DNA from: Cytophagales bacterium
Lineage (GTDB): Bacteria > Bacteroidota > Bacteroidia > Cytophagales > Spirosomataceae
Reading direction: 5' to 3'
Assembly: GCA_013298125.1 (NCBI GenBank)
Contig: JAAFJP010000002.1
Span: forward strand, 62,001 to 126,000
Length of the DNA stretch: 64,000 nt
A program made the translations under genes and the position numbers. Under the pieces are notes generated by a model. It saw only the letters and a list, made by a program, of their open reading frames with translations. It did not search any database and had not been told where the DNA came from. Below are positions 42,943 through 52,461 of the stretch, one piece after another (the first letter of the stretch is position 1; each line of letters opens with the position of its first letter).

Positions 42943-43035
42943 GAGGTATATAATAGAACACGGATTTAAAGGATTTGACACGGATTATAGTTAGATTTTG
43001 TCAAAATAGAATTCTTAAAAATATAAAGTCTCATT

Positions 43036-43132
43036 GTCATTCTGTAAGAATCTATTTTGTGATTCAGCAATCTATAATTTTACCAAAAAATTAACATTAC
43101 AAAGCTACAAAATGGATTCTTTACAGAATGAC
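43036..43132. repeat. inverted repeat GTCATTCTGTAAAGAATC
   Basis: Arms 43036-43060 and 43107-43132 (GTCATTCTGTAAGAATCTAT versus the complement of GGATTCTTTACAGAATGAC), differing by one indel and one substitution, with a 46-base AT-rich centre. Looks like a small MITE. Part of a gene-poor stretch 42943-43368 that otherwise holds only the short frame at 43170. Confidence 0.65.
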
Positions 43133-43169
43133 AGGACAGTTTTTATAAAAATATAGAATCATAACACAG

Positions 43170-43292
43170 ATGACAATTGAAGAAATAGAAGATTATGTTT
43201 TGCTTCAAGAAATGACCAATTTATCCGAAGAAGAGAAAGAATCAATGTCTTTTGCAGATGCTAAAAAACTACTTGGGTGGAGCTATCTATAA
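43170..43292 (+). CDS. possible 40-residue small protein
   Basis: ATG at 43170 to TAA at 43290-43292 encodes an acidic peptide (MTIEEIEDYVLLQEMTNLSE and onward, ending LLGWSYL) predicted helical. Codon use looks coding-like (GAA, AAA rich). No homologue recognised; it may be a fragment or an antitoxin-like peptide. Confidence 0.35.
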   Translation: MTIEEIEDYVLLQEMTNLSEEEKESMSFADAKKLLGWSYL

Positions 43293-43368
43293 TAAACTAT
43301 TTTTTTAGTTATAAAGAAAATCAAAGATTAGGAGAGGGGGAGAGAAGGAAAATCAACTCTATAATTCA

Positions 43369-43695
43369 ATGAAATATAAACATACAAAGGGTAACGAAAT
43401 TGACGGTCATTTAGACATTTTTATTTCCCAAAATAATGATGAAGTATTAATTCATGGAAATCCCGAAGGTCTTAAATCTCTTGCAAAATTATTAACCGAA
43501 ATTGCTGAACTCAATCAAGAAGATGTTGAGGATAAATTCTTACCGATTGGTGAAAGAGAACATTATCATTTAAGACCAAATATCGAATTATCAAAAAGTT
43601 CTGTTGAAGTGATTGTCGGGCGACTTGACGGAAAAGAAACAAAACAATTTTACAACAGATATATTCCAAGCGACAAAAATAAAACCTCAAAATAA
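43369..43695 (+). CDS. Imm32-like immunity protein
   Basis: 108 residues. The blocks EVLIHGNPEGLKSLAKLLTEIAEL, LPIGEREHYHLRPN and SVEVIVGRLDGKE resemble the Imm32 family of presumed immunity proteins against polymorphic toxins. No toxin gene lies next to it in this window, so it would be an orphan or unrelated to toxins. Assignment by pattern only. Confidence 0.55.
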   Translation: MKYKHTKGNEIDGHLDIFISQNNDEVLIHGNPEGLKSLAKLLTEIAELNQEDVEDKFLPIGEREHYHLRPNIELSKSSVEVIVGRLDGKETKQFYNRYIPSDKNKTSK

Positions 43696-43892
43696 AGCCC
43701 GCTGAGAATTAAATAATCAATACAGAATACCAAACAGAAAAATTTGCAGGATTCTCAGGCGATTAGATTTTATAGGAAATCTTGTCAGATTCCCGCCAAA
43801 AAGCCCATCCCAGCACCTCATATACACACATGAGTACATACGCCCCAACAACCCCTCTCGATACTCCTCAGACCATGCCGAAGGCTCTTTCT

Positions 43893-43926
43893 TATACAAC
43901 TTTCAAAGACATTTGAAAGTTGTATA
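43893..43926. terminator. 15-bp perfect hairpin downstream of Imm32-like gene
   Basis: TATACAACTTTCAAA, loop GACA, TTTGAAAGTTGTATA. No long T-run follows, so it may be a transcript-stabilising hairpin or protein-binding palindrome rather than an intrinsic terminator. Confidence 0.5.
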
Positions 43927-43969
43927 ATTTACATTATGTTAAATAAAACATTCTGAAATTAGACCATAC

Positions 43970-43978
43970 TTATCCACA
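43970..43978 (+). promoter_or_regulatory. DnaA box in intergenic region
   Basis: Exact TTATCCACA in the same orientation as three others at 41984-42402. Confidence 0.5.
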
Positions 43979-44049
43979 ATTCTACTCTTCTTCTAACAAA
44001 CTATTCTTCTCTCTTGAACATTTCACGAATCAGGAGATTCGTTTTACAT

Positions 44050-44082
44050 AAAAAAAGGTCTTGAACTTTCGTCCAAGACCTT
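44050..44082 (-). terminator. terminator of the TPR gene
   Basis: Stem AAGGTCTTG (44055-44063) and CAAGACCTT (44074-44082); on the minus strand it is followed by a run of T (44050-44056). Confidence 0.8.
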
Positions 44083-44110
44083 CTCGAATCAGGAGATTCG
44101 ATTTACATCT

Positions 44111-45571
44111 TTATTCTCCAAGAGCTTTCAATTTGTCTTCCATTTTCAAAATTTGATATAAACTTCTCAAACTTGACTTTATATCATCCTCTTTCTTTAA
44201 AGAATATGCTTTCTCAAAAAATGGTAATGCTTCTTTGAATTTTGCTGTTGATTTTTCTTCAACGGCTTTACCTTCTGTTTTGTAGGTATTCATGTCCATT
44301 GCATCAACTTTTTTCTTAATCTCAACTGCCTCATTGAAGCTCATTACGCCCATGTTATAATTTACATCATAATTGTCAGGCTCCATTTCTAATGCTTTCT
44401 TATAGTATTTAACAGCATTTGCTCTTGCTTCATCTTGCTTTACTTGCAAATCGGCTAATTTTTTAGATACATCGGCTGTATTAGTTGCTGTTGCGGTTTG
44501 TTTTGCTTGTTCTGCATTAAGATTTGTCAAAGTTCCATTAGCTTCGTCTCTCATTTGACTCACCTCCCCTATTTGCTTTTTAGAAGCTGCGGCAGTTTTA
44601 GGGTCTTTTTTGGCTTTATCACTCAAACGCTTGATTTCTTCGTCATAAGCACTAATTTTATCTTTTTGTGCTTGAATCTTTTTGTTCAATCCATCCACAT
44701 TACCTTTTGATAATTGGTCTCTATATCCTTTCGCCTCTTTTTCCATTTCCTGAACCTTATTATCATACAAAATACCAAGATTTAATACTTCTTGTGTATT
44801 CTTAGAACCTGCATTTACAGATGCTTCCATTTCTTTAATGGCGGCATCTATCTTCTTGAAACCCAATAACATATTGATTTTTTCGGCTTTCAAATCTTTA
44901 TTCGTTGGATTCAAAGCGATACCTTTTTCAATGATAGCAAGGGCTTTTTCTTCGTTATTTTCGTTTTTATAAACCTGAGCCAAAGCGTAAATAACAGTTG
45001 CGTCTTTACCTCCTAACTCAATATATTTCTCAAAACCATATTTAGCTGAGGCATCGTCTTTGGCTAATTGACCAATTACACCTGTATAATTTGCTGCAAG
45101 GGTATCTTTTGGTGATACTTCCATTGCCATTTTCAAATCTTTAACCGCTCCTGGAAAATCTTTGGCTTGGTATTTCAAGATTCCACCATTCAAGAAGGCA
45201 CTGTACATTTTTTGTCCTTCTGGTTCTGGTTTGCCGTCTTTTCCAACTACAAATGATAAATATTTCTTAGCTGGTGATGCTGCATCAAGAGCAAGAGCTT
45301 TTTTGAAATTAGCCATCGCTTTATAATTTGCGGTTGGCTCAGTTTTCATAATGACAGAATCATTAGAAATGGCAATCTCTAAATACGCTTCTCCACGAGT
45401 GAGCCATGTTTTAGATTTCAATGAATCTTTTTTCATTACTGCCTCGTCAGCTTTTTTCTTGGCTTCGGTCATCGCCTTGCGATTAGCTTCGAGTATCAAT
45501 TTGTCCGCTTGGGCGAAGGTTGCTCCCGCTGTCAATAATATGGCAAAAAGGGCAAGTGTTATTTTTCTCAT
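44111..45571 (-). CDS. exported tetratricopeptide-repeat protein
   Basis: 486 residues, signal peptide MRKITLALFAILLTAGATFAQ. TPR units span about residues 40-270 and 385-480, with a central charged, coiled-coil-like segment (about 280-375, rich in Lys/Glu/Ala/Gln). Likely a periplasmic scaffold. Function unknown. Monocistronic and closed by a clear terminator. Confidence 0.83.
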   Translation of the reverse strand: MRKITLALFAILLTAGATFAQADKLILEANRKAMTEAKKKADEAVMKKDSLKSKTWLTRGEAYLEIAISNDSVIMKTEPTANYKAMANFKKALALDAASPAKKYLSFVVGKDGKPEPEGQKMYSAFLNGGILKYQAKDFPGAVKDLKMAMEVSPKDTLAANYTGVIGQLAKDDASAKYGFEKYIELGGKDATVIYALAQVYKNENNEEKALAIIEKGIALNPTNKDLKAEKINMLLGFKKIDAAIKEMEASVNAGSKNTQEVLNLGILYDNKVQEMEKEAKGYRDQLSKGNVDGLNKKIQAQKDKISAYDEEIKRLSDKAKKDPKTAAASKKQIGEVSQMRDEANGTLTNLNAEQAKQTATATNTADVSKKLADLQVKQDEARANAVKYYKKALEMEPDNYDVNYNMGVMSFNEAVEIKKKVDAMDMNTYKTEGKAVEEKSTAKFKEALPFFEKAYSLKKEDDIKSSLRSLYQILKMEDKLKALGE

Positions 45572-45736
45572 TTTTGTTTGATATGGTTTGGTTAATGTTA
45601 CGGTACACGGTGAATGGTGAACGGTAAACGTTTGGGGTTTTATTTTAGTTTGGTAATAATTCTAATTTTTACTTGTAACGATTAATCTTTAATGAAGTTA
45701 CTTTCTTAACAAAAGATTAACAATTAACTCAATCAA

Positions 45737-45798
45737 CAATTATCAATTAACAGTAAACAATATTTTAAAATATTTACAAGTCTGTTAATTGATAATTG
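45737..45798. repeat. 17-bp perfect inverted repeat before gyrA stop
   Basis: CAATTATCAATTAACAG (45737-45753) with its complement (45782-45798), flanked by further ATTAAC/GTTAAT pieces. Lies just after gyrA on the minus strand and may end its transcript; similar AT-rich palindromes follow ispG (25741-25830). Confidence 0.55.
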
Positions 45799-45816
45799 CT
45801 AACTGTTAATTGGCTC

Positions 45817-48384
45817 TTACTCTTCGCTTCCCTCCTCCCCTGTTGATTCAGCGGTGATTTCTGGCGTTATTTCTCCAACTATACCATTAGTTTCAACAAC
45901 TTCTGCATCTGTGATTTCTTCCTCCTCTGGGTCTTTTACGATTTTGGTTACAGAAGAAATTTCGTCAGCTTCGTTTTTCAGGCGGATGAGTTTTACGCCT
46001 TGGGTATTACGTCCCATAACACGTAAATCTGCGACTGCCATTCTGATTAAAATACCTGATTTTGTGATAATCATCAAGTCGTTATTGTCGGTTACTTCCT
46101 TGATAGCCACCAAGTTACCTGTTTTCTCAGTAATGTTCAGAGCCTTCACTCCTTTTCCTCCACGGTTAGTCAAACGGTAATCTTCTACATCTGAACGTTT
46201 ACCGAATCCTTTTTCTGAAACTACTAATAATTGTTGTGTTTCTGGGTCTTCGATACATACCATTCCGATGGCTAATTCGTCCGTTTTTTCTTCATCAATC
46301 CAGATACCTTTTACACCTGCGGCTGAACGTCCCATTGGGCGAACACGAGATTCTTCAAAACGTACTGAACGACCTGTATTAGTCGCAATGATGATATGGT
46401 TGTTACCATTTGTTAAAGAAACATCTAACAGACGGTCATTTTCACGAATCGTGATGGCGATAATACCATTCTGACGTGGACGTGAATAGGCTTCCAAAGT
46501 TGTTTTCTTAATCGTACCGTCCTGCGTACACATCACAATAAAATTATTGTTGATATAATCTGGGTCGGTGATTGATTTTACGTTGATAACCGCACGGATT
46601 GAATCTCCACTTTCGATGTTCATTAAGTTCTGTACAGGACGACCTTTGGCTACTTTTGAACCTTCGGGAACTGCATAAACTCTTAACCAGAAGCATTTTC
46701 CTTTTTCGGTAAAGAATAATAACCAGTTGTGCATCGTGGCGGTGAATAGATGTTCGGTATAGTCGTTATCCTTAGTGGCAACGGCTCTCGAACCTACTCC
46801 TCCCCTATTTTGGGCTTTGTATTCTCCGATTGGGGTACGCTTGATATATCCTTGATTTGAAACGGTGATTAACATTTCTTCATCCGCAATCATATCTTCA
46901 ACCGAGAATTCATCATCAGTCATATTGATTTGCGTACGACGAGCATCTCCGTAACGTTCTTTGATTTCGAGCAATTCATCTTTGATGATTTGTAATTGAC
47001 GTTCTGGTTTTGCCAAAATATCTTCCAAATCATCAATCAAACGTTTGATTTCTTCGTACTCAGCCATGATTTTATCACGCTCCATACCCGTCAAACGCTG
47101 TAAACGCATTTCGAGAATGGCTTTTGCCTGAATTTCAGAAAGTCCGAAAGACGACATCAAACCTGCCTGAGCCGTATTTGGGTCACGAGATTCACGAATC
47201 AATTTGATAACTGCATCAAGATTATCAAGTGCAATAATGAAACCTTCTAAGATATGAATTCTTTTTTGGGCTTCACGCAAATCGTATTGCGTACGACGAA
47301 CGACTACATCGTTGCGGTGTTCTACAAAATAATGAATTAACTCTTTGAGGTTCAGGGTATAAGGGCGACCTTTTACAAGGCAAACGTTATTGACCGAGAA
47401 TGAATTTTGTAGAGCTGATTGTTTGTATAAATTGTTCAGAACGACATTTGGCACGGCATCACGTTTCAAGTCAAACACGATACGCATACCCTGGCGGTCT
47501 GACTCATCACGGATTTCTGAGATTCCTTCAATTTTCTTATCATTCACCAAATCAGCACATTGTTTTATCAAAGATGCTTTATTGACCATGTAAGGAATTT
47601 CAGAAACGATAATTTGATCTTTACCCGTTTTTGAAGTCTCGAAAGTAGCATTTCCACGAACCACGATACGTCCACGACCTGTTTCAAAGGCATTTTTGAT
47701 ACCTGAAACTCCATAAATCGTTCCGCCCGTCGGGAAATCTGGGGCTTTGATGTGTTCCATCAAGCCAGCGATGGTGATTTCACGGTCATCAATAAAGGCA
47801 ACGATTCCGTCCACAACTTCTGTGAGATTGTGGGGTGCCATATTGGTAGCCATACCCACGGCAATCCCTGATGTTCCGTTCAAAAGAAGGTTCGGTATTT
47901 TGGCAGGAAGGACGGTTGGCTCTTGGAGAGAATCATCAAAGTTAGGTTGAAAATCAACGGTTTCTTTGTTCAAATCTCCCAATAATTCTTCGGCAATTCT
48001 TTTCAGACGTGCCTCCGTATAACGCATAGCGGCGGGTGAGTCTCCATCGACAGAACCGAAGTTACCTTGACCATCGACCAATGGATAACGCAATGACCAT
48101 TCCTGAGCCATACGTACCATGGTGTCATACACGGAGGTATCACCGTGTGGGTGAAATTTACCCAAAACCTCCCCTACGATACGGGCAGATTTTTTATAGG
48201 ATTTGTTGTAATTAACGCCCAGTTCGTCCATACCGAATAGCACACGGCGGTGAACGGGTTTGAGTCCATCACGGACATCGGGCAAAGCACGGGAAACAAT
48301 AACGGACATTGAATAGTCAATGTACGCTCCCCGCATTTCGTCTTCAATGTTAATGGGGATAATGTTACTGGTTTGTTCTGACAT
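45817..48384 (-). CDS. gyrA: DNA gyrase subunit A
   Basis: 855 residues. Opening [39 protein letters not shown]; active tyrosine in AMRYTEARL; quinolone region [17 protein letters not shown] has D at the codon-87-like position and serine at 83-like position, so no obvious resistance change. C-terminal beta-pinwheel with the GyrA box form QNRGGVGSR and an acidic tail. Introduces negative supercoils with GyrB (not in window). Confidence 0.96.
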   Translation of the reverse strand: MSEQTSNIIPINIEDEMRGAYIDYSMSVIVSRALPDVRDGLKPVHRRVLFGMDELGVNYNKSYKKSARIVGEVLGKFHPHGDTSVYDTMVRMAQEWSLRYPLVDGQGNFGSVDGDSPAAMRYTEARLKRIAEELLGDLNKETVDFQPNFDDSLQEPTVLPAKIPNLLLNGTSGIAVGMATNMAPHNLTEVVDGIVAFIDDREITIAGLMEHIKAPDFPTGGTIYGVSGIKNAFETGRGRIVVRGNATFETSKTGKDQIIVSEIPYMVNKASLIKQCADLVNDKKIEGISEIRDESDRQGMRIVFDLKRDAVPNVVLNNLYKQSALQNSFSVNNVCLVKGRPYTLNLKELIHYFVEHRNDVVVRRTQYDLREAQKRIHILEGFIIALDNLDAVIKLIRESRDPNTAQAGLMSSFGLSEIQAKAILEMRLQRLTGMERDKIMAEYEEIKRLIDDLEDILAKPERQLQIIKDELLEIKERYGDARRTQINMTDDEFSVEDMIADEEMLITVSNQGYIKRTPIGEYKAQNRGGVGSRAVATKDNDYTEHLFTATMHNWLLFFTEKGKCFWLRVYAVPEGSKVAKGRPVQNLMNIESGDSIRAVINVKSITDPDYINNNFIVMCTQDGTIKKTTLEAYSRPRQNGIIAITIRENDRLLDVSLTNGNNHIIIATNTGRSVRFEESRVRPMGRSAAGVKGIWIDEEKTDELAIGMVCIEDPETQQLLVVSEKGFGKRSDVEDYRLTNRGGKGVKALNITEKTGNLVAIKEVTDNNDLMIITKSGILIRMAVADLRVMGRNTQGVKLIRLKNEADEISSVTKIVKDPEEEEITDAEVVETNGIVGEITPEITAESTGEEGSEE

Positions 48385-48410
48385 AGTTTTTTTGAATGTG
48401 AGTGGTCATA

Positions 48411-48900
48411 ATATCTGAATCAGGATTTACAGGATTTGAGGATAAGGGGGATTTTTGTTAAAGAAAATTCGTCCTATAAATCTTGAAATTTCATAAATCC
48501 TGGTTCAGACAAAGTAGTGGATTTTTCTACTTCACCACGTTAGGATTCCAAGTAAAGATTGTAATAACAAAACAATACTGATAATTATGCTTATTATACA
48601 AATTTCGTGAAATTTGAGGTGTTTTGCAAATATTGGAGTGAATAGATGTTGTGGTGAATGAGTTTTCGGTAAATTTGTTGAAAATCGTCTGGTGACTTTG
48701 TCTGAATCAGGATTTTAAGATTGCAGGATGTACAGGATTTTAAAAAATAATTAATTTTCTTAATTCATATACTTTCATTCTGATTCATTTTTTTGTTAGA
48801 ATCAGAATATTAGGATTGTATGATGTACAGGATTTTGAAAGAAAAATCCGATTCCACAATCTTGAACATCCTGTCATCCTAAAATCCTGATTCAGACGGG
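48411..48900. repeat. GTCTGAATCAGG repeat cluster upstream of gyrA
   Basis: Within the 551-base gap between gyrA and the RNase gene are three inverted or half copies: 48411-48510 (TGAATCAGGATTTACAGG ... AAATCCTGGTTCAGAC), 48702-48740 and 48798-48898 (ending AAATCCTGATTCAGAC). Internal words AGGATTT and GATGTACAGG recur. No gene in the gap. Confidence 0.65.
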
Positions 48901-48935
48901 GTTGCCAAGACAATTTACCGAAACAACAAAACATT

Positions 48936-49457
48936 ATGAAATTCTTAAAAAACATTTTCCTCCTCTTTTTACTCTTCACAGGCACATTATCGAGTTGTCA
49001 GCCTTCTGAAAAATCGTCTCAAAATCAAGAAAAAGGGGCTTATCAGGAGCAAAATGGGGGTGATTCTACGGAAAAACGCCATAAAAAGCATCGAAAAAGG
49101 CATAAAAGAGATAGAAATGAGGATGAAAACTCAAAATATGCCTCTGAGAATCGTGCGGATAAAAACGCATCGGATATTCGGACGGGGAATGTGCCTGAGA
49201 AGGCTTTAAAAGTATTGAAATATGTTCGTGAGAATGGCGTAGCGATGAGTGGATATGTAGGTGGGCGAAGATTCGGAAATTATGAGAGCTTACTTCCGAA
49301 AAAAGATAAGTCTGGCAAGCGAATTGAGTATCAAGAATGGGACGTAAACCCCAAAATACAAGGCAAAAATCGTGGTACAGAACGGTTAATTACGGGTTCT
49401 GATGGGAAAGGGTATTATACAAATGACCATTATGGGAGTTTTGTATTGGTGGAGTGA
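48936..49457 (+). CDS. barnase-like guanyl-specific ribonuclease, lipoprotein
   Basis: 173 residues. Lipoprotein signal with lipobox LSSC, a 60-residue low-complexity charged linker (HKKHRKRHKRDRNED), then a microbial RNase domain (about 85-173): GGRRFGNYESLLPKKD, YQEWDVNPKIQGKNRGTERL and DHYGSFVLVE. By comparison with barnase the catalytic Glu (in QEWDVN), Arg (in RGTERL) and His (in NDHYG) are present. It is likely exported; the inhibitor candidate is at 51580. Confidence 0.88.
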   Translation: MKFLKNIFLLFLLFTGTLSSCQPSEKSSQNQEKGAYQEQNGGDSTEKRHKKHRKRHKRDRNEDENSKYASENRADKNASDIRTGNVPEKALKVLKYVRENGVAMSGYVGGRRFGNYESLLPKKDKSGKRIEYQEWDVNPKIQGKNRGTERLITGSDGKGYYTNDHYGSFVLVE

Positions 49458-49512
49458 AGTAAATGGAAATTTAGTATTAGAAAAATAAAGAACGTATAAA
49501 TACATATAAACT

Positions 49513-50142
49513 ATGAAACAAATGGAATTTGACGAATCTTACTTAAATGAAATATTTGAAGATTTGCATAACTTAGAGACTCACTTTATCAAAGAGGCTT
49601 CAATATTTTTACAAACTAATACCTATACGATGGATTTATATTATTCTGCCATAATAAACAGAGCCATTGCTTTAATCAGAGGCTTTATAACATTATCGAA
49701 AGAGAATAATTATGTTTCTTCCATTCCGTTGATAAGGATTCAAGTAGATAATTGCCTCAGATTTTATGCAACAACTTTGGTCGATGATTACGATGCTTTT
49801 TTCATGGATTTTATGAAAGGTGAACACGTTGGAAATATTCCAGATGCAAGTGGAAAAAAGATGACAGATACTTATTTAGTAAAAAAACTTAATAAACTCT
49901 TTCCTGGTATTCATAAATTATATAAAAATACCTCTGGTTATGTACATCTCAGTAATCAACATACTTTTCTTCAAACCTCAATTGTGAAAGAGCGAACAAT
50001 TGGAATTCGTATTGGAAACTTTGATTTTTACAATATTGACAAAAAAGTGGATTTTGCATATAATATGTTTAAAGCAAGTGAAATACTTTTAGATTTAATA
50101 AAAAATTGGACTGTTCATAAAATGAAAGGATTAGATACATAA
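49513..50142 (+). CDS. hypothetical alpha-helical protein
   Basis: 209 residues, no signal or membrane segment, predicted mostly helical with conserved-looking RIQVDNCLRFYATTL and KNTSGYVHLSNQH blocks. The latter recalls a group of uncharacterised proteins (DUF5677-like) but I cannot assign it firmly. Possibly part of a defence-like accessory patch with the neighbouring Rpn nuclease. Confidence 0.65.
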   Translation: MKQMEFDESYLNEIFEDLHNLETHFIKEASIFLQTNTYTMDLYYSAIINRAIALIRGFITLSKENNYVSSIPLIRIQVDNCLRFYATTLVDDYDAFFMDFMKGEHVGNIPDASGKKMTDTYLVKKLNKLFPGIHKLYKNTSGYVHLSNQHTFLQTSIVKERTIGIRIGNFDFYNIDKKVDFAYNMFKASEILLDLIKNWTVHKMKGLDT

Positions 50143-50331
50143 TTTATTCGCTTCGGACGGTGTTTTTCCCGCCGTTGTTGTTTTTTTTCACCAACAAAAC
50201 ATAAACCTAATCTGGTCGTAAGATTTTCCTACGCACCCAAAACCACAAAGAGCGTCACGCTCGAAGTTGATTGAAGGGAAGATATTACTTTCCGCCTTTG
50301 TTGGTATTTTCCACCAACAAATCGTGCAAAG
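50143..50331. other. intergenic region with ACCAACAAA hairpins
   Basis: Contains a 9-bp hairpin TTTGTTGGT / ACCAACAAA (50297-50321) and a related weaker one near 50173-50197. The same words form the large inverted repeat at 61739-61872, so this is a dispersed element. Non-coding. Confidence 0.55.
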
Positions 50332-50367
50332 TTGTTAATAAAAGCCTCCAACAAAAGCATAAAAGTT

Positions 50368-50646
50368 ATGGAATATAGTTCAAACATATACAATCTCACA
50401 AAAGGAGAAACGTATAGAGTAACGAAAGAATTTATTGACTACGATAAGATAATTCATAAAGTTGGAGAAATATGGATATTTGAAAAAACAACGTTTCTTC
50501 CATATCATTCAGGGCTTACATTATTCGTAATAGAGAATGAAAAAGAAGTTACCTATCGTTTTCAAGATTACCCAGAAGAGCAAGGAGGATTATTATATAC
50601 ATTTATGAACTATGTAGAAAAAATTGAAAAGACATCTTATAAGTGA
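50368..50646 (+). CDS. DUF3601-like protein
   Basis: 92 residues from ATG 50368 (MEYSSNIYNLTKGETYRVTK). The sequence FIDYDKIIHKVGEIWIFEKTTFLPYHSGLTLFV and YPEEQGGL follows the DUF3601 pattern, a small beta-rich family of unknown function. Four bases before the Rpn gene. Confidence 0.7.
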   Translation: MEYSSNIYNLTKGETYRVTKEFIDYDKIIHKVGEIWIFEKTTFLPYHSGLTLFVIENEKEVTYRFQDYPEEQGGLLYTFMNYVEKIEKTSYK

Positions 50647-50650
50647 CCAC

Positions 50651-51490
50651 ATGAAGAAAACCACTAAAAAACAAACCAATCAAGAAAACAAAAGAGAGGG
50701 TAATATTTACGACAAAATCGTAAAAGAGAATATTGAGAGTATTATCCCCGCTTTAATGAATAGTGTGTTAGGTTTCAAAGTCTTAGATTCAACTGTAATC
50801 AAAGAAAAATTACAGCAAACCAAAGAAAAAGAAGCTGACGTTTTGAGAATTATTACCGACCCAAGCGGTAGAAAGTTCATTTTACACTTGGAGTTCCAGG
50901 TAGATGATTACAAGAAAATGGTCTATCGGATGATTGATTATTGGGGTTTATTGAAATCAAAATACAAACTTCACGTCAGGCAATTTGTAATTTTTATTGG
51001 CGACAAAGAACCAACCATGAAAACGGTACTTTCGGAAGATGGAAATTATTTTCAGTTTCAACTCATCAACATTACTCAATTTGACTATCTAAGATTTCTC
51101 AACTCAACAAATCCCGAAGAAATCATTTTGGCAGTTTTAGGAGATTTTGGTAGTGAAAACCCAGAAATAGCTCTTTCACAAATCATCCAAAGACTTGAAG
51201 AAACTAAAACCGACCAAACAACGTTACAAAAACATTTCAGGCAGTTGCGTATTCTCGCAAAACTGCGTAAATTGGAAGTAAAATTTGATGATATGATACA
51301 GAACATGGCAAAATATCTTGATGATAAGAACGATTATCTTTACATTAAGGGAAGACAAGACGAAAAAATTGGATTTATAACCTTTCTTTTGGAAGAAGGT
51401 AATAGAACTTTTGAACAAATTGCTGATATTGTAGGAACGACTGCGGATTTTGTAAAATCCGTCAAAAAAAAACTGACTGACAAAGAATAG
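50651..51490 (+). CDS. Rpn/PD-(D/E)XK nuclease family protein, second copy
   Basis: 279 residues from ATG 50651. After a basic start, IYDKIVKENIESIIPALMNSVLG leads into KEADVLRIITDPSGRKFILHLEFQ: the D...E-x-Q nuclease core. A helical C-terminal half ends with FLLEEGNRTFEQIADIVGTTADFVKSVKKKL, an HTH-like element. It differs considerably from the copy at 22856, so they belong to separate subgroups. Confidence 0.85.
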   Translation: MKKTTKKQTNQENKREGNIYDKIVKENIESIIPALMNSVLGFKVLDSTVIKEKLQQTKEKEADVLRIITDPSGRKFILHLEFQVDDYKKMVYRMIDYWGLLKSKYKLHVRQFVIFIGDKEPTMKTVLSEDGNYFQFQLINITQFDYLRFLNSTNPEEIILAVLGDFGSENPEIALSQIIQRLEETKTDQTTLQKHFRQLRILAKLRKLEVKFDDMIQNMAKYLDDKNDYLYIKGRQDEKIGFITFLLEEGNRTFEQIADIVGTTADFVKSVKKKLTDKE

Positions 51491-51528
51491 ATTTATTAAT
51501 AATATTCGTGTAGATTTCTACCAATGAA

Positions 51529-51555
51529 GTAGTACAAAAGTTATTTTTGTACTAC
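51529..51555 (+). terminator. hairpin terminator after Rpn gene
   Basis: Perfect 11-bp stem GTAGTACAAAA / TTTTGTACTAC, five-base loop, followed by T-rich TTTTCTTTTTC. Confidence 0.75.
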
Positions 51556-51579
51556 TTTTCTTTTTCAACTAATTAACCA

Positions 51580-51996
51580 ATGGCAAATTACACAATCCTA
51601 AATAAACCATCCGACAAACACTCTACCGAAAAAACTTTGGTAGCTATCATCGACGGTGAACAGACTGATACCTTAGAGAAATTTTATGCTTCGGTTTCGT
51701 CTCAACTGAAATTTCCTGATAATTTTGGGAATAATTTTGATGCTTTTGATGAAATGATTAATGATTTGGATTGGTTGGAAGAAAACCGTATCTATCTGAT
51801 TTTCAGGAATTATGACGAATTTTTATCAGAAGAAAATGACGAAGCCCGTGAAATTCTTTTGACGATTTTAGACGATGCCTCCACCGAATGGAAACGCATG
51901 GACGGAGAAGGCAAATCACTAAAAATGCACATCGAACCTTCGGATTTAGGAGAAGATGACTTGGAGACTTTGGGGATTGAGTATAAAAGTGAGTGA
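51580..51996 (+). CDS. barstar-family ribonuclease inhibitor
   Basis: 138 residues. The central motif LEKFYASVSSQLKFPDNFGNNFDAFDEMINDLDWL is split here as the barstar signature: a helix, then FPDNFGNNFDAF and acidic residues that plug a barnase active site. The C-terminal acidic run (DLGEDDLETL) is usual. Located 2.1 kb from the barnase-like gene at 48936, probably its cytoplasmic inhibitor. Confidence 0.87.
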   Translation: MANYTILNKPSDKHSTEKTLVAIIDGEQTDTLEKFYASVSSQLKFPDNFGNNFDAFDEMINDLDWLEENRIYLIFRNYDEFLSEENDEAREILLTILDDASTEWKRMDGEGKSLKMHIEPSDLGEDDLETLGIEYKSE

Positions 51997-52017
51997 GCGT
52001 TTTTTATCTGACAAAAA

Positions 52018-52446
52018 ATGATACTAATCAGAAAAGCTGACCCCCAAGATTTAGATACCGTTTACGAATTTATCTGTAATCTCGAAAATGAAGTCTTTGA
52101 TTATCAGATATTTAAGTGTATTTTTGACAAAAATTTACAGAATCCTGATTACGTTTATTATGTTGCGGAGTCAAATAATCATGTAATTGGATTTCTTAGT
52201 TTTCATACCCAAAAACTCTTGCATCATTGCGGAGTAGTTGGTGAGATTCAAGAATTTTATATTGACCCCAATTTTAGAAATCAAGGTGTTGGAAAACTTC
52301 TCATACAAGAAGTAAAAGCGTATGCCGAAGCAAACAATTTGAAAAGTATTGAAGTTACATCGAATAAACTCAGAACTGAAAATGTACCAATTTATGAGCA
52401 TCTTGGATTTAGATTGACTCATAATAAGTTTACCATTGATTGCTAA
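52018..52446 (+). CDS. GNAT-family N-acetyltransferase
   Basis: 142 residues. The acetyl-CoA-binding motif EFYIDPNFRNQGVGKLLIQE is in the second half, followed by EVTSNKLRTENVPIYEHLGF. Single domain, cytoplasmic. Substrate unknown. Starts 22 bases after barstar and may be cotranscribed. Confidence 0.88.
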   Translation: MILIRKADPQDLDTVYEFICNLENEVFDYQIFKCIFDKNLQNPDYVYYVAESNNHVIGFLSFHTQKLLHHCGVVGEIQEFYIDPNFRNQGVGKLLIQEVKAYAEANNLKSIEVTSNKLRTENVPIYEHLGFRLTHNKFTIDC

Positions 52447-52461
52447 TACCATTGAAAACCC

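Larger units (their letters stand above)
43696..44110. other. intergenic region with hairpins and a DnaA box
   Basis: 415 bases between convergent genes. Contents: a perfect 15-bp hairpin (43893-43926, TATACAACTTTCAAA), an exact TTATCCACA at 43970-43978, two copies of the palindromic CGAATCAGGAGATTCG (44027-44042 and 44085-44100), and a terminator at 44050-44082. No gene evident. Confidence 0.6.
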
